Source of the DNA: an uncultured Peptococcaceae bacterium
GTDB taxonomy: Bacteria; Bacillota; Peptococcia; Peptococcales; Peptococcaceae
Length of the DNA stretch: 47,728 bases
Direction: 5' to 3'
NCBI GenBank assembly: GCA_937922955.1
Contig: CALAKO010000221.1
Span: 1-47,728, forward strand
Shown: piece after piece, positions 8,335 to 16,244 of the stretch
Layout: the number at the start of each line of letters is the position of its first letter
How positions within the stretch are numbered: the first letter of the stretch is position 1
Notes under the pieces: generated by a model
Told to the model about the DNA's origin: nothing
Database searches by the model: none
What the model saw: the letters and a program-made list of their open reading frames with translations, nothing else
Translations under genes and position numbers: made by a program

Positions 8335-9036
8335 GTGGATGCATTGATCGATGGCTGGGTGAATCAGATTGTGCAGGTCATTGCGCAAATGCCCTGGCTG
8401 GGCCCAATTCTGGCATTGGCAGCCGGGGTGTTGGCGGCGTTTACGCCATGTTGTTTGTCGAGCATCCCACTGATCATCGGGTACATTGGCGGCATTGGCG
8501 AAAAAACCACCAAACGTGCTTTTCTTTATTCGCTGACCTTTGCCGGCGGCACAGCAGTGACCTTTGTCGCCCTAGGACTCATTGCCACTTCAGTAGGACA
8601 TCTTTTGGGCACGTCGTCTCCTCTCTGGCACTTTATTCTTGGGGTCATCATGGTTTTGATGGCTTTGCAAATTTGGGATATTTTTGAAATCATTCCGGAG
8701 ACGAACATCCTGAGTAAAAACGCGCGCCGTGGGTTCATCGGCGCTTTTTTCACCGGCATCCTTGCCGGTATTTTTGCCAGCCCTTGCTCAACGCCAATTC
8801 TGGTGGCGCTCTTGGCTATTATTGCCGGCAACGGTGCCCTGCTCTGGGGGATTGTGTTGATGCTTTGCTATGCCCTGGGGCACAGCGTGTTGGTGTTGAT
8901 CGCTGGTACCTCCGTGGGCTTCGTGCAGAAACTGAAAGGCAGCGGTCGCTATCAGCACTTTTCGGTTGTGAGCAAGGTGGTGTTGGGAACGTTGATTTTG
9001 GCGGTGGGCTTGTATATGTTTTGGATTGCCTTTTGA
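8335..9036 (+). CDS. ccdA: CcdA/DsbD-like transmembrane thiol-disulfide transporter
   Basis: The 233-residue product has six predicted membrane helices. The two signature Cys motifs of the DsbD-beta/CcdA family are FTPCCLSSIPLIIGYIGG in helix 1 and ASPCSTPILVALL in helix 4. These Cys pairs relay electrons from the cytoplasm to the thioredoxin-like partner encoded just upstream. The start is GTG 8335, only 1 nt past the upstream stop. The pair could maintain reduced cysteines in surface or heme-related proteins; no cytochrome c gene is nearby, so a general reductive role is more likely. It ends in a strong bidirectional terminator. Confidence 0.88.
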   Translation: MDALIDGWVNQIVQVIAQMPWLGPILALAAGVLAAFTPCCLSSIPLIIGYIGGIGEKTTKRAFLYSLTFAGGTAVTFVALGLIATSVGHLLGTSSPLWHFILGVIMVLMALQIWDIFEIIPETNILSKNARRGFIGAFFTGILAGIFASPCSTPILVALLAIIAGNGALLWGIVLMLCYALGHSVLVLIAGTSVGFVQKLKGSGRYQHFSVVSKVVLGTLILAVGLYMFWIAF

Positions 9037-9084
9037 CATAAAAAATTCGCACAGAGCGCATCTGTGCGAATTTTTTTATGTCAA
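9033..9084. terminator. Bidirectional terminator between ccdA and the cupin gene
   Basis: A near-perfect inverted repeat: arms 9033-9055 and 9061-9084, core TTCGCACAGA/TCTGTGCGAA, loop GCGCA. A/T tracts lie on both sides. It overlaps both stop codons of the convergent genes. Confidence 0.93.
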
Positions 9085-9408
9085 TGGTTCTGGTGCCACT
9101 TGGCTGAATACGCACAGCCAGATGGTTGGCGAGGTGGTGGCGGCGACTTGATGGCGCTCATGAGCGCGAATCAAGTGCGGCTTGCCTTTGCGGAGAGGAA
9201 GCAGTGTTCCGTCCTCGTAGCGCAGAATGGCGCGGCCTTTGAGCAGCACCAACCATTCGTCTTCATCTTGATCGTACCAAAAATGCTCGGATGTTGCCTG
9301 ACCCCAGCTGATGATTTGTTCGATGCGCGTACCGTTCGCATCGTAGAGTACTGTGGTCACTTCCTCCGGCGTTGGATCGCCGGGCTCAAAAAGATTGGTT
9401 GGATCCAT
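9076..9408 (-). CDS. Cupin domain protein
   Basis: This 110-residue small cupin has the conserved YDQDEDEWLVLLKGRAILRYEDG core (motif 1, with the usual His pair replaced by acidic residues), followed by KGKPHLIRAHERHQV (motif 2). Proteins of this type are usually annotated as cupin proteins of unknown substrate. ATG 9408 is preferred because GAAGGAG lies 9 nt upstream; a TTG at 9426 and an ATG at 9417 are less likely. The start overlaps the end of the glycosylase gene by 23 nt, so it is the last gene of a three-gene operon. Confidence 0.82.
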   Translation of the reverse strand: MDPTNLFEPGDPTPEEVTTVLYDANGTRIEQIISWGQATSEHFWYDQDEDEWLVLLKGRAILRYEDGTLLPLRKGKPHLIRAHERHQVAATTSPTIWLCVFSQVAPEPLT

Positions 9409-9919
9409 GGGCGTCATCTCCTTCAATTAGATTATACAGTACGCGGTAGGCCTCTACCAGTTTCTCGTCTGGCCACCAGCCGCGATTGGCGGCAGAGGTG
9501 GATGGCAGCGACACTGCTGCCAGGCCGGTCTGAGGAAAAAGATGGCGTTTATAAAGATCGGCTGCTTTTTTGCCGGTGGTGACAATATGTTGGATCTGCG
9601 GATGAGCCGCTAGAAGTGCCGACACATCATTTGGCACCGGATCGGCAATCGAAGCGTCGGCCGCGCCCTCAATGGCACAAGACGCTAATACATCCCAGAG
9701 AGCGATATGGTGCGCTTTGGCAAAGGCTTGGGCCATCTCCGGCGTGGTCGGAACAGGTTCTGCCCAAAGACGGGCCAGTGTCGGCCAAAAACGATTCTGT
9801 GGATGGCCGTAATACATGCCGCGGGCACGAGATTTTGGCGAAGGCATCGTGCCTAGTACCAGCACTCGACTGTTGACGTCGACCCAGGGCGTCAGTGTGT
9901 GGTCAACGTGCTCAAGCAT
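9386..9919 (-). CDS. DNA-deoxyinosine glycosylase (uracil-DNA glycosylase superfamily)
   Basis: The 177 residues match the hypoxanthine-DNA glycosylase branch of the uracil-DNA glycosylase superfamily. Visible blocks are VLVLGTMPSPKSRARG, YYGHPQNRFW and a C-terminal SLPSTSAANR active-site loop. Family members excise deoxyinosine or uracil produced by base deamination. The start ATG overlaps the last 8 nt of the nicotinamidase-like gene, so translation is coupled. Grouping a base-excision enzyme with a nicotinamidase-like hydrolase and a cupin has no obvious pathway logic; a general stress role is possible. Confidence 0.88.
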   Translation of the reverse strand: MLEHVDHTLTPWVDVNSRVLVLGTMPSPKSRARGMYYGHPQNRFWPTLARLWAEPVPTTPEMAQAFAKAHHIALWDVLASCAIEGAADASIADPVPNDVSALLAAHPQIQHIVTTGKKAADLYKRHLFPQTGLAAVSLPSTSAANRGWWPDEKLVEAYRVLYNLIEGDDAHGSNQSF

Positions 9920-10454
9920 GGAGCACCGCCATCTGGCAAGCTTCCATTGCTTTCAGCGCTGTGTCGTGGCTTTCAGGGGTGACACCGGCGCAGAGATCGG
10001 CGTGAATATAGAGCGGCACATTTGGCAGGGAGGCTTTGAGCAACATGGCATTGGAAATGACGCAGATGTCGGTGCAGACGCCAATCAGCGTGATGGATGT
10101 GAAAGGACGTTCAGCATGGGCCTGCGCAACGGCATGTGCCAGCGCTGTGGAGCCGAAGGTCGGTTTTTCAAAGCCTTGAGCGTTTTGCATGCGCAGCGCA
10201 CGGGCGACTGTGTCGTTGAGCGTCCAGCCGTCGCTGCCTTTCTGGCAGTGTTCCACTGGCAGATAGTGGCCCTCCTGGGTTTCGAAGTAATCGCTGCCGT
10301 GGGTGTCGAGGGTATAGTACACAGGCCCTTGATGGCGGCGAATGCGGTCGGCCACATCACTGACAATGGCCTGTGCCTCCTTCGTGCCGAGGGCGCCGTC
10401 GATAAAGTCGTTTTGCATATCGATGACGATGAGTAAATCGTTGGTGGTAAACAT
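9912..10454 (-). CDS. Isochorismatase-family cysteine hydrolase, nicotinamidase-like
   Basis: The 180-residue protein carries the full catalytic triad of the family: D12 in VIDMQNDFIDG, K97 in GFEKPTFGST and the nucleophile C131 in GVCTDICVISNA. D50 and H52 (DTHGSDYF) and the VEHC segment fit the metal site of nicotinamidases, so hydrolysis of nicotinamide to nicotinate is the best guess. Other amidases of the family cannot be excluded. AAGGAGGAAG stands before ATG 10454. It is the first gene of a minus-strand operon with the glycosylase and cupin genes. Confidence 0.88.
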   Translation of the reverse strand: MFTTNDLLIVIDMQNDFIDGALGTKEAQAIVSDVADRIRRHQGPVYYTLDTHGSDYFETQEGHYLPVEHCQKGSDGWTLNDTVARALRMQNAQGFEKPTFGSTALAHAVAQAHAERPFTSITLIGVCTDICVISNAMLLKASLPNVPLYIHADLCAGVTPESHDTALKAMEACQMAVLHA

Positions 10455-10486
10455 AAAAACTTCCTCCTTGTTATGGGGTTGGTTCT

Positions 10487-10516
10487 ATTGTAAAGGCATT
10501 TTTGTCGGATGCGCAA
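10487..10516 (-). promoter_or_regulatory. Promoter of the nicotinamidase-like operon
   Basis: Reading the minus strand: TTGCGC (10516-10511), an 18-bp spacer and TACAAT (10492-10487), about 35 bp upstream of the start codon. Confidence 0.5.
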
Positions 10517-10535
10517 AGAAATTGCTATAAAGGTC

Positions 10536-10564
10536 TTGAAAAACACAAAAGAATAGCTTATAAT
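10536..10564 (+). promoter_or_regulatory. Orphan sigma-70-type promoter
   Basis: TTGAAA (10536-10541), an exact 17-bp spacer and TATAAT (10559-10564). The -10 sits inside a small palindrome, GCTTAT-A-ATAAGC. It points into about 190 bp without a convincing gene. Confidence 0.65.
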
Positions 10565-10570
10565 AAGCAT

Positions 10571-10768
10571 GAAGAAAAATAATAGGGCGAAAAATTATAA
10601 ATGGATCAAGGGATCCATCGAAAGTAACCAGATAGAATTTCTTCATCAATCCTTCTTCGTTTTATTTTCTGCTTATCATGAAACGCCGCCAAATCACTCC
10701 CTCCGGATTGCTTTGGCGGCGTTTCAGTGTGTAAAAAGACAGGCGTTGCAGCCTGTCTTTTATTTTTT
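10571..10768 (+). ncRNA. Candidate small regulatory RNA
   Basis: The region follows the orphan promoter and contains three hairpins. Hairpin 1 is ATGGATC/GATCCAT (10601-10618, loop AAGG). Hairpin 2 is a perfect 14-bp stem, GAAACGCCGCCAAA/TTTGGCGGCGTTTC (10680-10725), with an 18-nt loop that includes ACTCCCTCCGG. Hairpin 3 is AAAAGACAGGC/GCCTGTCTTTT followed by ATTTTTT, a normal terminator. The exposed CU-rich loop is complementary to Shine-Dalgarno sequences, as in known Gram-positive sRNAs with UCCC loops. The 3' end is antisense to the end of the Crp/Fnr mRNA. No family was recognised. A 67-codon frame starting at 10569 would be leaderless and looks unreal. Confidence 0.55.
10733..10768. 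terminator. Bidirectional terminator (Crp/Fnr gene; candidate sRNA)
   Basis: AAAAAGACAGGC (10733-10744) and GCCTGTCTTTT (10751-10761) with loop GTTGCA. A TTTTATTTTTT run follows on the plus strand and TTTTTAC on the minus strand. Confidence 0.85.
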
Positions 10769-11440
10769 ATAATCAATCTTGCGAATGCCTTGGGCAAACT
10801 CCTGGAGCAGATCCGGATCGAGAATTTCCAGCACATTCTCATCGTTGTACGTGATTGCGCCAGCGTGCCGCAAAGCCAATACAATCTTATTGGCGGTAAT
10901 GCGATGCATGCCTAGAAAACGAGCAATATCTGAGACGCTGCAGCAGCGCGAAAAAATAAGTTTCCCGTCAACCTCTCTGGCACGTTCAAGAATGAATCCG
11001 GCAACACGTGGTGCGGCCTGACCTTTTTGTTTGGCCACGAAGTTGTTCATGAGCATGGCGTACTCATCCGTTAAACGGTGCAGAAGCTCTTTCATGACCT
11101 CAGGATGGCGGTCGAGAAAGGCGTCAAATTCGATGGCTGTAAGTTGATGTGCCGTGACATCGGTCAGTGCCATCATGTCGTTGGCATTGGTTGGCATGAT
11201 GTCAGGCATGTAAAGTCGGAATGGCCCCAACAGTGCATACACCGTTTTTCCCGGATGGTATTCTTCAAAGAAAATTTCTTCGCCTGCGATAGTAGTAACC
11301 TGACGGATGGCATGGCCTTCTGTAATATAGTATACAGTCATATTGGCGCTTTCGGTATCGTCGGCTGGAAGGATGTTGTCACCTTTGTGGAAGTGCACAA
11401 GAGGAAAGGATGTTAATTCGGCAATAGCAGCTTGATCCAT
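10760..11440 (-). CDS. Crp/Fnr family transcriptional regulator
   Basis: The protein has 226 residues. Residues 1-120 form a cyclic-nucleotide-type beta-roll sensor (GDNILPADD, then VYYITEGHAIRQV). A long dimer helix follows, and the C-terminal winged helix (about 170-220) has SVSDIARFLGMHRITANKIV as its helix-turn-helix. It lacks the N-terminal Cys cluster of FNR and does not show the cAMP-binding set of CRP, so a small-molecule sensor of the CprK type is plausible. ATTTTGAGGAGG precedes ATG 11440. It is divergent from the first DASS transporter. The shared near-palindrome at -42 of three nearby promoters is its likely binding site; this is inference from position and geometry. Confidence 0.9.
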   Translation of the reverse strand: MDQAAIAELTSFPLVHFHKGDNILPADDTESANMTVYYITEGHAIRQVTTIAGEEIFFEEYHPGKTVYALLGPFRLYMPDIMPTNANDMMALTDVTAHQLTAIEFDAFLDRHPEVMKELLHRLTDEYAMLMNNFVAKQKGQAAPRVAGFILERAREVDGKLIFSRCCSVSDIARFLGMHRITANKIVLALRHAGAITYNDENVLEILDPDLLQEFAQGIRKIDYKK

Positions 11441-11551
11441 AGGTGCCTCCTCAAAATAATAAAAAATTAGTTATAGAGCATTGACGGATAATTCCTTATA
11501 ATATAATAACAGAAAAAAAAACTTCACGAAAGAACAAAAATGACCAAATAT

Positions 11552-11593
11552 GAAGCCTAGGCTACTATAATAAAAGTGAGAAGATACTATAAT
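11552..11593 (+). promoter_or_regulatory. Activator-type operator and promoter of DASS transporter 1
   Basis: GAAGCCTAGGCTAC (11552-11565), with perfect core AGCCTAGGCT, is centred at 11558.5. A TATAAT -10 lies at 11588-11593, 29.5 bp from the centre. There is no good -35, as expected for a class II activated promoter. A second TATAAT directly abuts the palindrome (11566-11571). The same motif stands before DASS 2 and, inverted, before the sulfotransferase gene. Confidence 0.6.
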
Positions 11594-11684
11594 AGTAACG
11601 ATAAGCAGAAACGAAATTTGTCCTACAAAATCTGCTGATGAAATGTTGGAAAATTTCGGTAAAAAAAGGAAAGGATGAAATGTT

Positions 11685-13163
11685 TTGAGTGAAGCAAAGA
11701 AAAAACGCAGCTTGTATCCACTCCATTTGGTCATCGGATTTGGCCTTCTTGCCTTGTTTTGGTTAATGCCTCCAATTGATCCGATCACCCCATTGGGAAT
11801 GCGCTGCGCAGGGGCTTTCATTGCTATGGTTTATCTCTGGAGCACCTGTGATACATTGTGGCCAAGTATGGTTGGTTTGTTCTTCTTGGCTATTTCTGGT
11901 TATGGCGGCGAAGGTGGTTTCAACGGAGTTTGGATGCAGGCCGTTGGGGTTTACACCGTACTGTTGACGCTGTTCTCCATGGTACTCTTTGGGGCGATGG
12001 ATGAAGTGGGCGACACCAAGTACATCGCTAAATGGTTCTTGACCCGTAAAATCTTTAAGGGACGTCCATTCGTATTTATGGCGATCTTCTATGTCTGTGT
12101 GTTTGCTATTTCTGCTGTTTGTCAGCCAATGACTGCATTGATCATTCTCTGGCCAGTAGGGATCAGCCTTATGAATACTCTGGGCGTGACCCGTGAGGAA
12201 AAATTCTGGCGTTATTTCTTTATTGGGATGTTTGCTGTAGCAACTCTTTCTCAGCCATTGTTCCCATTCATGGGCGCTCAGCTCATTCCATATGCAGCCT
12301 TCCAGAGTATGACTGCTGCTATGGGCAATCCAATGACCATTCCAATTGGTCAGTATATGATCGTTGATATTGTTATGACGGCACTCATTATGACCATTTA
12401 TATTTTGGCAATGAAGTTCGTTTTCCGTGTCGATTTCAGCAAGCTCAAAGCTGTTGATCCTGCGATGATTGAAAAGGAAATGCCATTGCCTCCAATGAGC
12501 TTGCCACAGAAAATTTACCTCATCATGGTGCCTTGCTTCTTAGTGATGATGCTTGTTCCAAGTTTCTTCCCTGATTTTGCCATCTGCCAGGCACTCAACT
12601 TCATTGGGCCAATGGGTATTGCTTTGATTTGGGTTATTCTCTTCCTGATCATCCGTATTGATGGGAAGCCACTCCTGGACTTCAAGGAAGTGGCCTATCG
12701 TCAGTTCAACTGGGGTATTTTCTTCATGATCGCTGCTGCTGTTTATGGTGCAAATACTCTGTCTGACGCGTCTACTGGTATTCCGGACTTCCTCATTCAG
12801 GCACTGACCCCATTGCTCGGTGGTCGCAGTGAAATGGCCTTTGTTGCCATTATGTTCACCGTGGCACTCATTGTTACCAACTTTGCGAATAACGCAGCCA
12901 TGGCTGTTACCCTTATGCCGGTTGTATTGAACTTCTCCAACCAGATGGGTATCAATCCAATGCCGGTTGCTACGGGTATCATCCTCATGGTATTCGTCGC
13001 TATGCTGACCCCTGCTGCATCCCCACACGCTGGTATGATGCATGGGATGAAGAAAATTTACAGCACCAAGGAAATCTTGGCTGTTGGTTTCCCAATCTGC
13101 ATTGTTGCATTGATCTTGTATATCTGTGTTGGTTATCCATTGTGCAAAGTGCTTATGGGCTAA
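11685..13163 (+). CDS. DASS (SLC13-type) anion:sodium symporter, paralog 1
   Basis: This 492-residue polytopic membrane protein has about 11-12 helices. DASS signatures are NFANNAAMAVTLMPV with the anion/sodium-binding Asn residues, and TPAASPHAGMMHGM near the C-terminus. The family imports dicarboxylates, sulfate or other divalent organic anions; the ligand here is unknown. The start is TTG 11685: ATG codons just upstream run into stops, while the paralog at 13406 has ATG at the same place before SEAKKKRSLYPLH. An AAAGGA site precedes it. Codon use suggests high expression. Regulation by the divergent Crp/Fnr gene is likely. Confidence 0.9.
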   Translation: MSEAKKKRSLYPLHLVIGFGLLALFWLMPPIDPITPLGMRCAGAFIAMVYLWSTCDTLWPSMVGLFFLAISGYGGEGGFNGVWMQAVGVYTVLLTLFSMVLFGAMDEVGDTKYIAKWFLTRKIFKGRPFVFMAIFYVCVFAISAVCQPMTALIILWPVGISLMNTLGVTREEKFWRYFFIGMFAVATLSQPLFPFMGAQLIPYAAFQSMTAAMGNPMTIPIGQYMIVDIVMTALIMTIYILAMKFVFRVDFSKLKAVDPAMIEKEMPLPPMSLPQKIYLIMVPCFLVMMLVPSFFPDFAICQALNFIGPMGIALIWVILFLIIRIDGKPLLDFKEVAYRQFNWGIFFMIAAAVYGANTLSDASTGIPDFLIQALTPLLGGRSEMAFVAIMFTVALIVTNFANNAAMAVTLMPVVLNFSNQMGINPMPVATGIILMVFVAMLTPAASPHAGMMHGMKKIYSTKEILAVGFPICIVALILYICVGYPLCKVLMG

Positions 13164-13177
13164 TCTTAAATGTACTT

Positions 13178-13211
13178 ACACCTGTCACCTCTCGGTGGCA
13201 GGTGTTTTTTT
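13178..13211 (+). terminator. Terminator of DASS transporter 1
   Basis: ACACCTGTCACC (13178-13189) pairs with GGTGGCAGGTGT (13194-13205), loop TCTC, followed by a run of T. Confidence 0.92.
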
Positions 13212-13268
13212 GACGGCGAAAAACTATGGAGAGCTGGTTACAAAAAAATGAAGAATATGGAGACAGGT

Positions 13269-13311
13269 GAAGTCTAGGCTACTTATAGTTTTTATAAGTG
13301 AATGGTAGAAT
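13269..13311 (+). promoter_or_regulatory. Activator-type operator and promoter of DASS transporter 2
   Basis: GAAGTCTAGGCTAC (13269-13282) is centred at 13275.5. An extended -10, TGG then TAGAAT (13306-13311), lies 30.5 bp downstream of the centre. The site differs from the DASS 1 site at only one of 14 bases, although flanking DNA is different. Confidence 0.58.
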
Positions 13312-13405
13312 AAGCCCATAAGAAAGATCGAAATTGGAATAATAAATTTTATTAATAATCTGGAGATTTCGGTCAGTCACTCAAGAAAAGGAAAGGATGA
13401 GAAAA

Positions 13406-14884
13406 ATGAGTGAAGCAAAGAAAAAACGCAGTTTGTATCCACTTCATCTGATCATTGGTTTCGGTATTTTAGCTATTTTCTGGCTGATTCCGCCAATTGA
13501 TCCAATTACTCCGATGGGGATGCGTTGCTTGGGCGCTTTCCTGTCGATGGTGTATCTGTGGAGTGCATGTGATACACTCTGGCCAAGTATGCTTGGGTTA
13601 TTCTTCCTTGCAATTTCTGGTTATGGCGGTGAAGGCGGTTTCAACGGGGTTTGGATGCAGGCCGTTGGGGTTAACACCGTACTCCTGACTCTCTTCTGCA
13701 TGATTTTGTTTGGTGCTCTGGATGAGGTAGGCGATACCAAATACATTGCAAAGTGGTTCTTGACAAAGAAAGTGTTTAAAGGCCGTCCGATGGTCTTTTT
13801 GGCAGTATTCTATGCTTGCTGCTTCGTGTTGGCCGCTATCGTTAGTCCTATTACATCTTTGATTATTCTCTGGCCAATCGCTTTGACTCTGATGGATTCT
13901 GTTGGTGTTAAGCGCGAAGACCGTTTCTGGAAATTCTTCTTCGTAGGGATGTTTGGTGTATCTACTTTGGCACAGCCTTTCTTCCCATTCATGGGTGCTC
14001 AGCTCATTCCATACGCAGCCTTCCAAAGCATGACTGCTGCCATGGGTACTCCAATGACCATTCCTATGGCTCAGTATATGATCATCGATCTGATTATGAC
14101 CACCTTCATCATGGCTGTCTATCTGATCGTTGTTCGTTATGTATTGCGCGTAGACATGTCTAAACTGAAAGCTGTAGACCCTGAAACCGTTGAAAAACAG
14201 ATGCCGCTGCCTCCAATGACCCTGCAGCAGAAAATTTATCTGTGGATGGTTCCTCTCTACCTGTTGATGGTTCTTGTACCTACCTTTATTAAAGGCAACC
14301 CAATCTGCGATTGGCTCAACAGCATCAGCACCATGGGTATCACCTTGATCTGGGTTATTCTCTTCCTGATCATCCGTATCGATGGCAAGCCACTGTTGAA
14401 CTTCAAGGAAGTTGCTTATCGTCAGTTTAACTGGGGCATCTTCTTCATGATCGCTGCTGCAGTTTATGGTGCCAACACCCTGTCTGACGAAGCCACTGGT
14501 ATTCCTGACTTCCTCATCCAGACTTTGACTCCAGTCCTCGGCGGACGTTCTGAAACTGCATTCATTGCGATTATGTTTACCTTCGCATTGATTCTGACCA
14601 ACTTTGCAAACAACGCAGCCATGGCTGTTATTCTGATGCCAGTTGTATTGAACTTCTCTAACGAACTGGGCATCAACCCAATGCCAGTTGCTACCGGGGT
14701 TATCCTCATGGTATTCGTTGCAATGCTGACCCCTGCTGCATCTCCACATGCTGGTCTGATGCATGGTATGAAGAACATCTACACTTCAAAGGAAATCTTC
14801 ATGATTGGTTTCCCAATCTGTATCCTGGCTTTGGTAAGCTACATCTTTATTGGTTACCCACTTGCTAAACTCTTGATGCTTTAA
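13406..14884 (+). CDS. DASS (SLC13-type) anion:sodium symporter, paralog 2
   Basis: This 492-residue paralog of the upstream transporter has exactly the same length and long identical runs, for instance around the Asn motif NFANNAAMAVILMPV and the Pro-rich TPAASPHAGLMHGM. Differences cluster in helices near residues 110-150 and 300-320 and at the C-terminal end. ATG 13406 is used rather than 13397, because AAAGGA ends 8 nt before it and this matches the paralog start. It has its own promoter, operator and terminator, so the two copies can be expressed separately. The substrate is unknown; sulfated or carboxylated aromatics are suggested only by the shared operator with the sulfotransferase gene. 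Confidence 0.9.
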   Translation: MSEAKKKRSLYPLHLIIGFGILAIFWLIPPIDPITPMGMRCLGAFLSMVYLWSACDTLWPSMLGLFFLAISGYGGEGGFNGVWMQAVGVNTVLLTLFCMILFGALDEVGDTKYIAKWFLTKKVFKGRPMVFLAVFYACCFVLAAIVSPITSLIILWPIALTLMDSVGVKREDRFWKFFFVGMFGVSTLAQPFFPFMGAQLIPYAAFQSMTAAMGTPMTIPMAQYMIIDLIMTTFIMAVYLIVVRYVLRVDMSKLKAVDPETVEKQMPLPPMTLQQKIYLWMVPLYLLMVLVPTFIKGNPICDWLNSISTMGITLIWVILFLIIRIDGKPLLNFKEVAYRQFNWGIFFMIAAAVYGANTLSDEATGIPDFLIQTLTPVLGGRSETAFIAIMFTFALILTNFANNAAMAVILMPVVLNFSNELGINPMPVATGVILMVFVAMLTPAASPHAGLMHGMKNIYTSKEIFMIGFPICILALVSYIFIGYPLAKLLML

Positions 14885-14892
14885 TTTGATTC

Positions 14893-14942
14893 GCAAGCAA
14901 AAACAGCCGGCTCGAACATTCGAGTCGGCTGTTTTTGCTTGC
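14893..14942 (+). terminator. Terminator of DASS transporter 2
   Basis: A long stem: GCAAGCAAAAACAGCCG pairs with CGGCTGTTTTTGCTTGC, with an inner CTCG/CGAG and loop AACATT. Confidence 0.9.
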
Positions 14943-15025
14943 TTTGGATTCAGGAAAGAGTGCCCGAGAGTGTACGGAAGGGCGTGTCTTTTGAAAGCGA
15001 TGCTGGATGCTTTGGGGCAAAATAT

Positions 15026-15065
15026 AAAAGCCTGCCGGAAATGAGTGCTTTCCGGCAGGCTTTTT
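15026..15065. terminator. Terminator, mainly for azlCD
   Basis: AGCCTGCCGGAAA pairs with TTTCCGGCAGGCT (loop TGAGTGC), with A and T tracts on both sides. It lies 14 bp beyond the azlD stop on the minus strand. Confidence 0.85.
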
Positions 15066-15078
15066 GCATGGTGTTTGT

Positions 15079-15384
15079 TTACAGTGCCAGTTCCAGGATG
15101 AGAACAATGCCGCAGCAGGCAATGGCAACCTGGAAGAGGCTGCGTCCTTTCCAGGCGGCGATGATGCCAACCGCAAGAGCGGCAGCGCCGGCGATCGGCG
15201 AGGCCGTTGCGGTGAGAATTGCTGGAAAAGTCATGACGGCAAGCGTCACATAAGGAACGTAGTAGAGAAACGATTGAACGAATACATTGGTAATTGGTTT
15301 GCGAATCAGCGTCAGCGGCAACACGCGAATCAGATAGCAGGTGATGGCGATGACGGCGATGTATAAATAGGTGTTGTGTGCCAT
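15079..15384 (-). CDS. azlD: AzlD family small subunit of branched-chain amino acid exporter
   Basis: This 101-residue protein has about four membrane helices and matches the AzlD family. It starts MAHNTYLYIAVIAITCYLIRVLPL and contains the characteristic R-V-L-P and YVPYVTLAVM stretches. With AzlC it forms the two-subunit exporter of branched-chain amino acids and analogues. ATG 15384 is chosen because AAGGAGG stands upstream within the azlC end, and the start is 1 nt after the azlC stop, so translation is coupled. A longer in-frame start at 15414 has no ribosome site. Confidence 0.9.
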   Translation of the reverse strand: MAHNTYLYIAVIAITCYLIRVLPLTLIRKPITNVFVQSFLYYVPYVTLAVMTFPAILTATASPIAGAAALAVGIIAAWKGRSLFQVAIACCGIVLILELAL

Positions 15385-15385
15385 A

Positions 15386-16159
15386 TTATTCCGCCTCCTT
15401 GTGTGATGAGTCATCTTTGATTGGACGCAGCAGCGCGGCGACGGCTGAGATGACGACCGTTAAAATGATGATGGTGGTACCGCTGGAGAGCGAAGACAGC
15501 ACAGGCAGCACGCTGAACGCGTAGCTGGCAATGAAGCTGGCAATAACGACGGCGCCGACCACACGGTCTTCTTTAGCTGGCGGAATGATGATGCCGAGAA
15601 ACATGCCGAAGAGGGCAACACTGAGAGCATTGGTGACGATGAGTGGCAACACATTGCCGGCTACAATGCCACAGGCTGTACCGATGGACCAGCCTGGTGA
15701 AGCGACTGCAAAGGCACCATAGTTGTAGTAAGGATTGATGTAGCCAGGGCGATTGATGGAAATCCCGAAGATTTCATCGGTGATCCCGAAACCAACCAAC
15801 AAACGATGATGAAACGGAGTATCTGGTGAAAAACGTTGACTGAGTGCGGCGCTCATAAGCATGTAACGTGCGTTTGCAACGAGTGTAATAATGAACAATT
15901 CGAAATACGTACCCATCGCGGCCATTACTGTAAATGCGGCATATTCCCCCGCTGATGCATTGACCAGGGCGCTTAGCAGCCAGCCTTGGAACGCGGATAA
16001 TCCGATGCTGTCGGCTTGAATACCAAGAGAGAATGCCACGGCAAAATAGGCCATGCAGATTGGAATACCATCATGCATCCCTTCACGGAACGCGCGACGA
16101 TTGTCTGTTGCGCTGAAAATGCCTGGGTTGTGTTCAGAATATCGTTTGGCTGCAGACAT
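15386..16159 (-). CDS. azlC: AzlC family branched-chain amino acid exporter, large subunit
   Basis: This 257-residue membrane protein has the AzlC signature: FREGMHDGIPICMAYFAVAF at about residues 20-40, a GWLLSALVNASAGEYAAF block and later FGITDEIFGISI. It works with AzlD encoded directly downstream. Known members export valine, leucine, isoleucine or their toxic analogues. AGAAGGAGT lies before ATG 16159. The gene is divergent from a LysR regulator, the usual arrangement for a LysR-controlled exporter. Its -10 and a dyad operator lie in the 120-bp shared intergenic region. Confidence 0.92.
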   Translation of the reverse strand: MSAAKRYSEHNPGIFSATDNRRAFREGMHDGIPICMAYFAVAFSLGIQADSIGLSAFQGWLLSALVNASAGEYAAFTVMAAMGTYFELFIITLVANARYMLMSAALSQRFSPDTPFHHRLLVGFGITDEIFGISINRPGYINPYYNYGAFAVASPGWSIGTACGIVAGNVLPLIVTNALSVALFGMFLGIIIPPAKEDRVVGAVVIASFIASYAFSVLPVLSSLSSGTTIIILTVVISAVAALLRPIKDDSSHKEAE

Positions 16160-16182
16160 AGAACTCCTTCTTTCGTATAAAT

Positions 16183-16211
16183 ATTATATTTGTGCAAATA
16201 ATTATACAAAA
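16183..16211 (-). promoter_or_regulatory. azlCD promoter with LysR-type dyad operator
   Basis: On the minus strand TATAAT occupies 16188-16183. A 22-bp imperfect dyad with TTTGT (16189-16193) and ACAAA (16206-16210) arms fills the space up to a poor -35 at about 16211. Eight of 11 half-site positions are symmetric. The T-N11-A pattern fits a LysR-type regulator. Confidence 0.5.
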
Positions 16212-16215
16212 GAGA

Positions 16216-16244
16216 TTGACATTAGTAAAGACAATAATTATGAT
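16216..16244 (+). promoter_or_regulatory. Promoter of the LysR gene divergent from azlCD
   Basis: TTGACA (16216-16221), an exact 17-bp spacer and TATGAT (16239-16244). This is a near-consensus promoter directly next to the dyad, so autoregulation is likely. Confidence 0.75.

Noticed and set aside
10569..10772. 67-codon frame overlapping the candidate sRNA
   Set aside because: It would start at or before the predicted transcription start and has no ribosome site; its end runs through the terminator.
13598..14764. 388-codon frame antisense to DASS transporter 2
   Set aside because: Polar, His/Asn/Gln-rich mirror of a membrane protein gene.
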